This document shows positions 35,057 through 46,058 of a DNA stretch of 64,000 bases, piece after piece. Location: the NCBI GenBank assembly GCA_029255685.2, contig CM055313.2, forward strand, positions 28,640,579 through 28,704,578, in the 5' to 3' direction. Source of the stretch: Silene conica. Its lineage: Eukaryota > Streptophyta > Magnoliopsida > Caryophyllales > Caryophyllaceae. Each line of letters starts with the position of its first letter. Position 1 is the first letter of the stretch. The position numbers and the translations under genes are program-made. The notes beneath the pieces were generated by a model. It was not told where the DNA came from. It saw nothing but the letters and a program-made list of their open reading frames with translations, and ran no database searches.

Positions 35057-38000
35057 TTACACATTGGGAAAACTCTTAAGACCCATAGAACGAGCATGAG
35101 AATCATGCTTAGCTTGCGACAAGGGTTTGGTTAAAGGATCAGCCACATTATAGTCTGTCCCAACCTTACATATCGCTATTTCCTTCCTATCAATGAAATC
35201 CCGAATTACATGATATTTTCTTGGTACATGTCTAGACTTATTACTAGACTTAGGCTCCTTAGCCTGAAAGACAGCACCACTGTTATCACAGTACAGGGTG
35301 ATAGGATCTTCAGCATTTGGAACTACCCTTAGTCCCTCAATAAATTGCCTTATCCATACTGCCTCCTTAGCAGCCTCTGACGCTGCAATGTACTCTGCTT
35401 CCGTTGTTGAATCCGCAACGAATGGTTCTTTGAAGCTCTTGCAACTAATGGCACAACCATTCAAGATAAAGACAAATCCAGCCTGGGATTTAAAATCGTC
35501 TTTATCTGTTTGGAAGCTTGCATCTGTGTAACCTCTTACACACAAATCTTCTTCCCCTCCAAACACTAAGTATGAATCCTTAGTTCTTCTCAAGTACTTA
35601 AGGATGTTCTTGACTGCAATCCAGTGACTTTCCCCTGGATTTGCTTGATATCTACTAGTCATGCTCAAAGCATACGAGACATCAAGACGAGTGCATATCA
35701 TGGCGTACATGATAGATCCCACGGCGGAAGCATAAGGGATCATTTTCATGCGTTCAACATCCTTGGGCTCTGTGGGTGATTGAGACTTTCTCAATATAAT
35801 GCCACTTCCCATGGGGATAAACCCTCTCTTGGAATTTCCCATGCTGAACCGTCGAAGAATCTTATCGATATAAGGTTCTTGACTTAGTGCCAATATCCTC
35901 TTGGATCTATCTCTATAGATCCGGATACCTAATATGCATTGTGCATTTCCTAGATCTTTCATCTGAAAATGGTTACCTGACCATCCTTTCACTGATGAAA
36001 GCATTGGAACATCATTTCCAATGAGTAGTATGTCATCCACATACAAGATTAGGAATACAACATTGCTCCCACTGAATTTCATATATAGACAAGGTTCCTC
36101 GACACTTCGAGTGAAACCATTTTCTTTTATGACTTCATTGAAGCGATGATTCCAACTCCTCGATTCTTGCTTAAGACCATAGATGGATCTCTTAAGCTTG
36201 CATACCTTGTTAGGATTTTTAGGATCTTCAAAACCCTCAGGTTGTATCATATACACGTCCTCCTTTAAATGCCCATTTAAGAAGGCGGTTTTGACATCCA
36301 TTTGCCACACTTCATAGTCATGAAATGCGGCAATCGCTAACATTATTCTAATGGATCTTAGCATGGCTACCGGAGCAAAGGTTTCATCATAATGAAGACC
36401 TTGGACTTGGGAAAAACCCTTAGCTACTAGCCTAGCTTTATAGACATCATCATGTCCTTCTATGCCATTCTTCACCTTGAAGATCCACTTGCATTGGAGA
36501 GGTCTCATCTCCTTAGTCAAGTCTACCAAGTCCCACACTTGGTTTTGATGCATAGAATCCATCTCGGATACCATGGCCTCATGCCATTTGATGGAGTCGG
36601 GACTAGAGATTGCAGCTCTGTAAGTGGTAGGCTCGTCACTTTCCAAAAGTAAAACGTCTAGGCTACCATCTTCCTCAATCAGTCCAACATACCTATCAGG
36701 TTGATGTGGGACCCTACTCGACCTTCTGGGTGGAATAGGTACCGAAGTGGATGAAGAAGGAACATCTTCATCTGTCTCAGCTTCAGTTTGTGGCTCTTGA
36801 ACTTCTCGAACTTCATTAAGTTCAAAATTTCTCCCACTCTGTCTCTTAGAAAAAAACTCCTTTTCTAAGAAGACAGCCTCAGAAGACACAAACACTTTGT
36901 TTTCTTGAGGGTTGTAGAAGTGGTAGCCACGTGAGGTGGTTGGATAACCAACAAATATGCATTTTTCGGATCTTGGTGCGATTTTGTCATCATTTTTAGA
37001 TTTGACATAAGCATCGCACCCCCATATCTTCATATAGGATAAGTTAGGAACTTTTCCTTTCCACATCTCATATGGAGTCTTATCGGTCGCTTTCGTTGGA
37101 CTATTGTTCAACGATTTGATGGCGGTGAGGATCGCAAATCCCCAAAATGAATTGGGTAAATCAGTTTGGCTCATCATTGATCGGACCATATCCAATAAGC
37201 TTCGATTCCTCCTTTCTGCCACACCATTAAGTTGTGGTGTTCCTGGAGGTGAAAGTTGTGACACAATGCCACACTCCTTTAGATGTGAATCAAATTCATT
37301 GCTAAGATATTCTCCACCACGATCGGATCGTAATGTTTTAATCTTCCTGTCGAGTTGGTTCTCTACTTCATTCTGAAATTCTTTAAATTTCGTAAAAGCT
37401 TCACTCTTATGCTTCATTAAGTAGATATACCCATACCTACTTAAATCATCGGTGAAGGTGATGAAATAGTCATAATTGCCCCTAGCGGTGATTGATAGTG
37501 GTCCGCATACATCCGTATGTATTAGTCCCAATAACTCACTGGCTCGTGTCCCTTTACCACTAAAGGGGTTACGAGTCATCTTTACTAGAAGGCAAGCTTC
37601 GCATGTACCATAAGATTCATATTCGAATGGTTTAATTATGTTGGTCTTTACCAATCTTTTAATGCGATTTTCATTTATGTGACCAAGTCGACAATGCCAA
37701 ACATATGATTCATTTGGATCACTTGTTTTAATCCTTTTGTTATTAACGTTGTAGACATTATTAGACGAGTCGGAAGTTTCCAAAACATAGATTCCATTAA
37801 TAGAATTGGCACGGCCAACTACCATGTCATTCTTAGAAATTACACAACAATTGTCTTTAATGGAAAAATTATATCCCTCAATGTCTAACATTGCAACAGA
37901 AATAATGTTTTTGGAAAGAGACGGTACAAAAGAACAATTATTAAGTTTTAGCTCATATCCACTCGTCAAGGCAAGAGTGCAAGTTCCTTTAGAAGTGGCC

Positions 38001-38572
38001 GCTACCCGAGCTCCATTTCCAAGTCGGAGATCCATATCACCCTTGTCCACCTTCTCCACTTCTCTTAAACCCTGCAAACGATTACAAAGGTGAGAACCAC
38101 ATCCGGTATCCAATACCCATGATGTGTTGGATGTAAAATTTATGTCAATAACAAAAATTTCAGATTTGGAATTACCTAACGGAATCACAAGACCTTCTTG
38201 GATATGACGTAAGTACTTGGGGCAATTCCTCCTCCAATGGCCCATGACACTACAATAGTGGCATCGCCCTTTCTCTAACTTTCTCTTCTTCTTCTTATTC
38301 TTTGCAAGACTTTTCTTGCTAGAACTCCCACTAGCTTCATCATAAGCTCTTTCCTTCAAATATAAGGCGTCCAATTCTTCATTTAGCTCATCTAAATAAG
38401 CCGTGTCAAGAAATGGACCTTTGGGAGGTGGGAGAGAAGAAATGAAGTTAATACTGCCATCCGGACCCGTTCCGAAAAGAACTTCTCTAGTAGTATCAAT
38501 GTTGTTTTGGTTGCAAATATCGTCGAAAACATTGTGACAAGAATCAATAGTGATAGGGTTGAATGAATCCAT
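35057..38572 (-). CDS. gag-pol: Copia Gag-Pol polyprotein of E3
   Basis: A single 1171-residue frame in Ty1/Copia order. A CCHC zinc knuckle (CHYCSVMGHWRRNC, about 104-117) ends a short Gag part. Aspartic protease follows, with VLDTGCGSH at about 153-161. Then come the pre-integrase zinc region (WHCRLGHINE), the integrase core (HTDVCGPL, SDRGGEYLS, NGVAERRN; about 345-460), reverse transcriptase (KWIFKVKNG to LYVDDILLIG, about 690-930) and RNase H (DASFQTDKDDFKSQAGF, STTEAEYIA; about 1040-1160). Integrase before reverse transcriptase is the mark of Copia. Start at MDSFNPITID follows the conserved leader. It looks whole. The UBN2 Gag head of E1/E2 is not part of this frame. Confidence 0.95.
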   Translation of the reverse strand: MDSFNPITIDSCHNVFDDICNQNNIDTTREVLFGTGPDGSINFISSLPPPKGPFLDTAYLDELNEELDALYLKERAYDEASGSSSKKSLAKNKKKKRKLEKGRCHYCSVMGHWRRNCPKYLRHIQEGLVIPLGNSKSEIFVIDINFTSNTSWVLDTGCGSHLCNRLQGLREVEKVDKGDMDLRLGNGARVAATSKGTCTLALTSGYELKLNNCSFVPSLSKNIISVAMLDIEGYNFSIKDNCCVISKNDMVVGRANSINGIYVLETSDSSNNVYNVNNKRIKTSDPNESYVWHCRLGHINENRIKRLVKTNIIKPFEYESYGTCEACLLVKMTRNPFSGKGTRASELLGLIHTDVCGPLSITARGNYDYFITFTDDLSRYGYIYLMKHKSEAFTKFKEFQNEVENQLDRKIKTLRSDRGGEYLSNEFDSHLKECGIVSQLSPPGTPQLNGVAERRNRSLLDMVRSMMSQTDLPNSFWGFAILTAIKSLNNSPTKATDKTPYEMWKGKVPNLSYMKIWGCDAYVKSKNDDKIAPRSEKCIFVGYPTTSRGYHFYNPQENKVFVSSEAVFLEKEFFSKRQSGRNFELNEVREVQEPQTEAETDEDVPSSSTSVPIPPRRSSRVPHQPDRYVGLIEEDGSLDVLLLESDEPTTYRAAISSPDSIKWHEAMVSEMDSMHQNQVWDLVDLTKEMRPLQCKWIFKVKNGIEGHDDVYKARLVAKGFSQVQGLHYDETFAPVAMLRSIRIMLAIAAFHDYEVWQMDVKTAFLNGHLKEDVYMIQPEGFEDPKNPNKVCKLKRSIYGLKQESRSWNHRFNEVIKENGFTRSVEEPCLYMKFSGSNVVFLILYVDDILLIGNDVPMLSSVKGWSGNHFQMKDLGNAQCILGIRIYRDRSKRILALSQEPYIDKILRRFSMGNSKRGFIPMGSGIILRKSQSPTEPKDVERMKMIPYASAVGSIMYAMICTRLDVSYALSMTSRYQANPGESHWIAVKNILKYLRRTKDSYLVFGGEEDLCVRGYTDASFQTDKDDFKSQAGFVFILNGCAISCKSFKEPFVADSTTEAEYIAASEAAKEAVWIRQFIEGLRVVPNAEDPITLYCDNSGAVFQAKEPKSSNKSRHVPRKYHVIRDFIDRKEIAICKVGTDYNVADPLTKPLSQAKHDSHARSMGLKSFPNV

Positions 38573-40353
38573 TGCGATAAAATAACTACAAAAACGGAAA
38601 CGAAGGAAAATTAACGTTCATCATTTTAATACTTGTTAAACATTTTAAACAAGTTGAGTATTTACTTAACGATCTCTTACACAATTAAGTAAATAAACCC
38701 GAGACCCAAACCCATACTAATCCGGGCACGGTGTAGCCGATTCAACCCGTATAAGTATAATTTGGTGGATTAACCCTTTAATCGGTTCTACTATTAGAAC
38801 TCTCGGTCGACAATTTTCTTAAAATTATCTTTAGCCCGAACTTATTGCAACTACGGTTACGAATACTTTCGTTGAGATCGACCAAATTTCAAGGTGTAAT
38901 CGTCATTACCCCACTTACCCAACGTGACAATTTTAGTACCCCGGTTTAGCCGAGCCTACATATTTGTGAAGAAGGGATTCATGGGTCCATACTCTTTGGT
39001 AAGGCTATGTCTCAATATTTTAAACGTAAGAGATCTTATCAATTATTATCTATCTCCTTTTAAGTGAACTAATTAGGTGAATTATCGATAATAAAATGAT
39101 ACGTTGAAGACCCAATACTCGATATGCATGACATGTTAATGGCGATTTGGCTATGCATGCAACATATTAAAACAAAATAAAGCAAACGATAAATTCCTAG
39201 TATGGCCTTATCCTAGAAAAGAAATAACAAGAGTACAATTCGGAAACCAACTCCTTTGGTCCCTTGAACTTGACGCGGCACGCAAATCGAGGCAAACACC
39301 GTCTTGATCGGAACTCCTTTCCGAATGGCACCGTCTTCAAGGTTCTCCGGAAATTACAAATATTACAACTTTTCTAGTCTACTTTATACATTATAAAATA
39401 GAAATAAATTACAATTGGGTGATACGAGATCACAAAATTACAACCGAATCGGTAACCCCTTACATTACGGGAAATACCGATTTAAAAAGTAAGGCCATAC
39501 TAGAATAATTACAAGATTTAAAATAATGCAATATAATATGACATTCATAAGGAAAAACGCAGCAATATATATATGTTATAATATGTTAATTTTAATGCCA
39601 AATCGCCTTAATAACTTATTATGTCGAAATTAACCCGGTTTTATGAGATTTTAGCATTTTTAACTCCTTTAAAATGGATAAATTAAAACATAAACAACTT
39701 ATGTTCTAAATAATATCCTAACACATTTTAGGATTCAAAATTAGTCATAAATAATTTTGACAATAATTAACACTTTAATTATATTAACATTGTTCATTTT
39801 GCCTTAAAATGCATAAAATTTACGAATTAAATCCAAACAAATATCAAAATTCGAAATTTTGGATTTTTATTTTCACAAACATTCTGAAAATATTACTTTA
39901 ATATTTATAATGTAAAAATTTTGGTCATCCAATTCGAAATTTTACTCGAAATATCATATATTAATGGCCAAAATTACCTCTTAATACGGTTTTGACAATA
40001 AAATCGTAAAACATGCTATACAAAATCATATTGTACCAAATTTTACATACATTAAGTAAAATAAGCATGTGAGGTCGTGTGAAAATATCAAGGCTAGAAA
40101 CATTTTCTTTCTAATTTAATCATTTAACTCGATTTTGTCATAAAAATGCATGTTAAACGATTTAAATTTATATAATGAACAATATATATTAAATCTCATA
40201 AATTATCAATATAACCTAAAACATTTTAGGACCAGATTTATCTTACATGCCAAAATGTCGAGTGGAAATATGAGTCTTTAAATATATATAGTTTTGTTTT
40301 TAAGTCTCATAACTCGGAAAAACTAAAAACCGATTAAGCATGCAACAACGAGA
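38573..40353 (-). other. E3 leader, noncoding
   Basis: 5' untranslated region. The segment 38640-39370 is closely similar to the leaders of E2 and E1, while 39370-40350 is AT-rich and diverged. The same GGAGTTCC/GACGGTG duplication occurs near 39300-39345. Confidence 0.8.
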
Positions 40354-40365
40354 GCTCTGATACCA
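40354..40365 (-). other. Primer-binding site of E3
   Basis: Reverse complement TGGTATCAGAGC, 2 nt from the 5' LTR. Confidence 0.95.
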
Positions 40366-40367
40366 AT

Positions 40368-41511
40368 TGTTAGATTCATATACCTAATTAGTCATACTAT
40401 TTTATTTATCTTTATAAATAGAAGATCTTATGCATGCTTAACAAAATGTGTCGAGATATAAGAGAAATATTAGCTCCCTTACATTGATAATCTCGGCTAT
40501 TTTAGGGCACAAGTGAAGTCACCTTCTTCACTTGTTCTTGAGCATAAAACACGGATGATCCTCCTTGAACCTTCAAAGAGATGATGGCCTCCAAGAGATG
40601 AACACCAAGACACACTAACTCTCAATGTTTGTATGTTATTTTGCTAGAATGAACACACAAAATTACTAGATAGAAGGAGGTACACGGCTAGGGTTTTGTA
40701 AGAAAGGAATTATTTTTCTTTCTTTTCTTTTGTTCTCACTTAACAACCAAAACCCTAAAAATTGTATGAATGAATGAGTAAGGAACAAAACTCTCTCTTT
40801 TGTTGCCTCTTTTGGTTCGGCCGAGAGGGAGGTGAGAGTGCCCAATGGGTTGGCTCTCAATCCTCTCAAATGTCCCAAGCATGCCTCAAGGAATAAATGC
40901 TTTGTCCTCCTAATGTTCCTATTACATCCAATGTAATATTGTAAATGTATGTGTGTGTATGAGGGACATATCACACGGTCCACATGACCAAAACGAATCC
41001 AATCCGTGACATTAGTTAGGACAATATAATTTACGTAGCTTAACATTTTTAAACTCTTTATCGTAAATTAATAATTAAATAATTACATACAGTTATTTAA
41101 TCGCATTTCATAGCTACAACAATTGTAGTTAATTCATTCATCAACTTTATGTTTCATAAACATGTAAATTTTAGTAATAATATTTCAATCACTAAAATGA
41201 TTTATAATCTTATTATAAATTATCTCCTTATTTTATTCACAATCTAGAAATGAATCAACTCGTATCAATATACAGTTGTTACATTTAATATTGAGATAGC
41301 TGTCCTAAAGGTGTGACCTAAAGGGATCAACTGGTCACCACCGTCATTACGACAGTAATGTCAAACTCTAGCAAGCCAATCATTACCGATTAATGTTGAC
41401 CAGTTGACTTATGATAAGAATCATCCCATGAATATTCTTTCATAGAGATTTGTCAATTTAATTAACATAATTGACGTGATCACATTATTGTCGAGGACAC
41501 TTACTCCAACA
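40368..41511 (-). repeat. 5' LTR of E3
   Basis: 1144 bp, about five substitutions from the 3' copy, followed by TSD aggga. Confidence 0.95.
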
Positions 41512-41516
41512 AGGGA

Positions 41517-43579
41517 ATATGACCATACCTAGTGTGATCGGTGGTGGTGGTTATGGTGGTAGAGGTAGCAGTTTTCGACAAGGCACAGGGTTGCGTTACA
41601 AACAGAGTAAGAGAACGGAGATTACAATGCTGTAGCACGCAGTTTGTGTTTGACTAGGCCTAGGGTTGGGGAGCCTGGTTCCTAGGTTGGTTGGGACAAC
41701 TTTGGTGGTCACTGGTGGCAGGGTTGGCCACCACGGTGGCAAAAAATAGGGACAGTTCAGGCAGTGAGTGAAAAACAGAGTGTTTGTGCGTGAGTTCAGG
41801 TGGTTTACTAGGTAGTTTTGTGGTGTTTCAAAGGGTGACGAAGGGAGGAGGCGAAGAGCCCTGGGACCACTGAAGATCAGTTACGATGATGGTGGTGTCC
41901 AGGGAATGTGTAAGGGCTTGTGGTTGGTGAGTGTGGCGTGAGAATATAGGGCGGCTGGATGACGACGGAAAAACGAGAGATCGACTTGTGCACATCGGTT
42001 CTAGAAGGAGTATTTTGGGTGGTTTTAATGGCTGAGATAGGCGGACAGAAGGTGTGTGTTGAGGGTGGTAGCGTGAGGGAGATATTGGGAACCATCGTGG
42101 TGGTTGTCCGTGGTCAGAATGGTGGTGTTGGTGTCGCAAAGAAGGGTACTCGGGTACGAAAGTTAATGTTTCAGCGAGTATTGTGTTGTTGTGTTCTTAT
42201 TGTGTCATGGGGTTGCTTGTTTGGTACGTAGGTTTTATTTTTATGGGGTTTGTATTTAGTTAGTTGGTAGTTGCTTAGAAAGGGAGGATAAGGTAAAGAG
42301 TTTTGAGATGGAGCAGTATGAGAGCTAGAGGAAAAGAGCAATTTAGAGAGAAAGCAAAGTTAGGTAGCATAAGGGGACGAGCTTTTCGTGGATTCTATGG
42401 TTAACACTCAATGCCCTATGTGTCTGGTTCTAAGATAGCTCTTGTTATAGCCAAGTAAGTTTTTCGTTGGTTAAGTCGATTTTAAGTCATTAGTTTACTT
42501 TATATTTACTTAGTTAATTAATCTAATTAGTTGGTTAATTGTTTAATATGTTTTGTGACGATATTTTATTAACCGACTAATTAAGTTAATTAAATTAGTT
42601 ACGTCTAATATATATTGTTCTGATGTGTAATATAATAAGTGATTAGTTAAATTAGTTAATTAATATATTATTCCTTGCTCACGTAATCGTATAGTTAGTA
42701 ATTACGTATATTATATTGTTAGGTGACAATTTTGAAGTGGCATTATCCTATTTACTTGCTGGTTTGCTTTCGGACTATATTGCTATCCAGGTAGGATACA
42801 CTGGCACCATACTCTATGATGTGCTATGAATCAGTGGTAACTTGTGTGTTATGGGTGCTGAGCATGATTGATATGATAATGATATTGGTTGGATTGAGTG
42901 TTCATTATTATTAGTGGCATGAGCATTGCATTATTTAATAGTATGATTGATTAAGAGTATTGTTGCATTCATGAGCATGGCATATGCATTGGTTACTGAG
43001 AAAGATGTGAATAAGATGTTGATCTGATATAAAGCCCAGGGTGGTTCTACAAACCAGGCCTGGTGTCTTATCAGCTGTTGAGCTGGTGTTCGGCGACGAC
43101 CGATTATAGTCTGCCGGGAGGTTCGGTATGGCTGAGTGTTTCGGGTTTGAGATTGTGATTGAGATTGGGATTGAGCTCGAGCATATCATTGCATTTGCAT
43201 ATCATAATTGTTGCATTATCTATTTTTGTGTTATCCTACTCAACCGCAAGGTTGACAGTGTATTCGTGTACACCTACGATGATCCGGAATGGGGAGTAGA
43301 TTCTACAGGTCAGAGACAGATAAATTAGGAGCTTGGGCATGGAGAGAGACATGGCTTGGACCTACTTAGAATTTGATCACATATTTAGATGTTATCAGTT
43401 GTACTTTATTCTTTCCATAGTAGTTGTAATATCAAAAGTTCAAATTTTATCAGTTTTATATAAAGTACTTTGGTTTGTTTTACTTTGTTATTCACTACCT
43501 CGGACATTCCGAGATGGTAACAGCTCTATTTATTTGAGAATGTCTTGCTAAAGGCTCTTACATAAATGGGGGTGTTACA
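41517..43579 (+). repeat. A LTR1, right piece
   Basis: Continues LTR1 after E3 and ends GGGGGTGTTACA. Contains the GNRA-type hairpin CAACC-GCAA-GGTTG (43241-43254) and the CTCGG-ACATT-CCGAG hairpin (43499-43513). Frames of about 90-100 codons here are shadows of LTR sequence repeated in LTR2 and LTR3. Confidence 0.9.
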
Positions 43580-46058
43580 AAGTGGTATCAGAGCGGACGA
43601 TCCTCAGGCCTAAACCAAATGAATAATAATGAACTTAGGAAGAGTCTAATAAAATGAACCCCAGGTTAGTAACTATTAGGAGCCCCAGGATTGGGATGAG
43701 TTAGGGGCCCCCTCAAACCAAGCCACTGGCCCTTTCAGTCTAACCTGGTTACCCTTGAGAGATGTAGAGCGTGGGTAATATAGAATAAAGGAAAGACCCA
43801 ATACATATTGTACTAACAGTTTGCAGGAGCGGAATGAGGTAAGTAATGATGTGATACATGGTTAATGATGTGCGATGAAAGAATATGGTTGGTAATCTAT
43901 ATTGTGAATCATGAGATTGATATTGACTGTGATTGAGATATCTATTAGTCCAAGTATTGAGAACATGAGAATGAGTATATGAGTTTGAAATATGATGAGT
44001 TGACTTGTATGGTGATATGCATGCGGTTATTTGATCCCTGAACCCTTAGGTAGAGATACAGAATAATGATATGTGTAATAAGTTGGTGATAAGTAGCACC
44101 CTAGTGATTTTTTAGGATATATTATCGTATTTAAATAAGGTGTGATTGTTACGATGGTAGAAAATAATACATTGTCTATACATACATGATTATTGAGTTA
44201 TTTAGTTGATTTTATTTTCGGTTTCGTAATCTTTACCTTTTTAAAGATGACAATTACATGTTAATAGGGTGCAATGTGATTTCAATGCTTCAAATGGTAT
44301 CTCAACATGTTTTAGAGAAGGAATGGTTGTGTCTAAATGTGATAATGTGACACAATTTTAAGGAACCAAAATTATAATAGAAATTTCCAGAATGTTACCC
44401 TGATTGTACGTGCTGCCAATTAAAACGTGTTGTATATATGAATATGAAAATTTTATGTATGATAACCTTATGATTCACCTTCCAATGCTTTTGGTTTCAT
44501 GTTAATACGAGTTACATTTTGAGAGAAATAAATATTTTAGTCGAGAGTGGTCAGATTGTTACTGCACAATTCTGTTTAGACTCGTGTTTTTGAAAGAGAA
44601 ATCATTTAAAACGTGGATACTGTTTATGCATAACACCAACTCTAAGGTTTAGAATATTCATTCATGTTTTCAAAATGATAAACCATGTAAATTCTTAACG
44701 AGTCGTTATTTAATGTTGATTTTTGCAAGTTGCCCAATTTTCTGTCTAATTGCTGTAAGATTTCTGTTCAAACAAATTGAGTTGTAAACATTGTTACAAA
44801 TAGTTCTCTTAAGTTTACATTTAATTCTCTTTCCTATAATTATTTATTTCATTATATTTTCTAAAAACTAGAATAACTCGTAAAATAGTTAAGCGGTTAT
44901 TTAATTATAAATTTTTTAAAGTTGTTGCCTGATGTATGATTGTTGAATTGGGAAGTTTTAAATATAAAAGTTTATTATTCAAATATGCATTATGTGACGT
45001 AACCATGTAATACTCTGATATGACATTAGTAGCATGAACAATAGGCATATGATATGAATATGAACTTTCTAATACGATAGTATAACCTTACCTATTATTG
45101 GTGAGTTTTATATAAAATTAGTTTTATTATACGGACGCTATTGTTCTGCCACAAGGTAAATTACGTATTGTTATGTTTAAATCTGATTACTATATATTGA
45201 ATTAGTAATTGGTTGACGATCATGGTAATAGTTTTGCAACATGACAGAATCTGTAGCTATGTGTTGATGATTTTGCCTGAATATGAAATTGTTTCACATG
45301 ATATAAACCTTCTATCTCTCAAATTATATTTATTACTAGATGATGATAAATGATGTAATGTGATTGAATGAGAAGTATACCTAAGTGATTTTAAATCATT
45401 TGTATTTAGAAATGCTAAGCTAACTTGACAGTCTATTATTGGTGTATATCTCCTGAAATATGTCATTGCCCCGTGTTTAATTACATTAATTAAATCTTGC
45501 CTAATGTCATACCTCTTATGTGCGTAAGCAAGATTTTGTCTCCATACTTTGTTTATGAATATTGAATGTTTTAAATTTGTCAAGTATGTTTGTTGTCTTA
45601 AAAGTCGGTTGCTAGATAATTGCCAGTATAGGGTAAGTAACCTATCAGATGATTTGTGATTGGTGGTTGAGTGATTTTCTTGAGCTTTGGATGTGGAATT
45701 TTATAATGAAGTTACGTCGACGTAACCACATTTTAAGGAGGATAGGATTGTAAAATCTTGGTGGTTTATGATCTGGCTAAGTGATATGTTATGATTGGTT
45801 GACTGAGATTGACCATCCGTGGAGTCTGCTGTTTTAATTTGTTATGTTTCGGTCAATATTGCGGTTCTTTGAGTGTCTTGTGCTTCTATCTATGTTAAAC
45901 TTTGGGGACAAAGTTTCTTAAGGGGGATAAAATGTAAACCTTCGCGTTTTAGATCATATATATATGTACTACTTGTGTTTGTTTTATGATGTGGAGTGTT
46001 TAGTTATCATTACGGGGTGGCGAACTTCGGAACGAAGTTCATTTTAAGGAGGGAAGAC
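43580..46058 (+). other. A internal 1, noncoding
   Basis: Primer site TGGTATCAGAGC at 43583-43594, then AT-rich sequence without gag or pol. At its end stand three hairpin-plus-polypurine modules (45711, 45897 and 46022). A 108-codon antisense frame at 45257-45583 is kept in internal 2 (59573-59899), but only because the two internals are near-identical. Confidence 0.85.
45711..46058 (+). repeat. Three hairpin-plus-polypurine modules at the A 3' end
   Basis: Module a: GTTACGTCGACGTAAC (45711-45726), then TTTTAAGGAGGATA and TTGTAA. Module b: AAACTTTG-GGGA-CAAAGTTT (45897-45916), then TTAAGGGGGATA and ATGTAA. Module c: GAACTTCG-GAA-CGAAGTTC (46022-46040), then TTTTAAGGAGGGAAGAC and the LTR start TGCAATACC. 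Copies occur in internal 2 (60027, 60213, 60338) and in D. B has a single one: AAGTTTCG-AGGA-CGAAACTT at 54966-54985. Confidence 0.8.

Larger units (their letters stand above)
33120..41511 (-). mobile_element. Element E3, Ty1/Copia element with whole-looking pol
   Basis: Minus-strand element with equal 1144-bp LTRs, TSD aggga (33115-33119 and 41512-41516), a primer site, a 1.8-kb leader, one long polyprotein frame and a 3' noncoding region with polypurine tract. The empty site is visible in the sister LTRs at about 46905-46920. About five LTR differences suggest a recent insertion (a few hundred thousand years, rough). The pol frame looks whole, with no breaks seen. Confidence 0.95.

Noticed and set aside
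41959-42231. 90-codon frame repeated in three A LTRs (also 47357-47629 and 61700-61972)
   Set aside because: Opposite-strand frames of about 100 codons also stay open over the same bases. The sequence is LTR and the frames follow from its GC-rich, stop-poor composition.
43583-43594. tRNA gene suggested by TGGTATCAGAGC
   Set aside because: Only 12-18 nt match the tRNA 3' end; this is a primer-binding site beside an LTR.
45257-45583. 108-codon antisense frame in A internal 1, repeated at 59573-59899
   Set aside because: Both copies sit in near-identical internals, so recurrence is not independent evidence. No motif or signal is seen.
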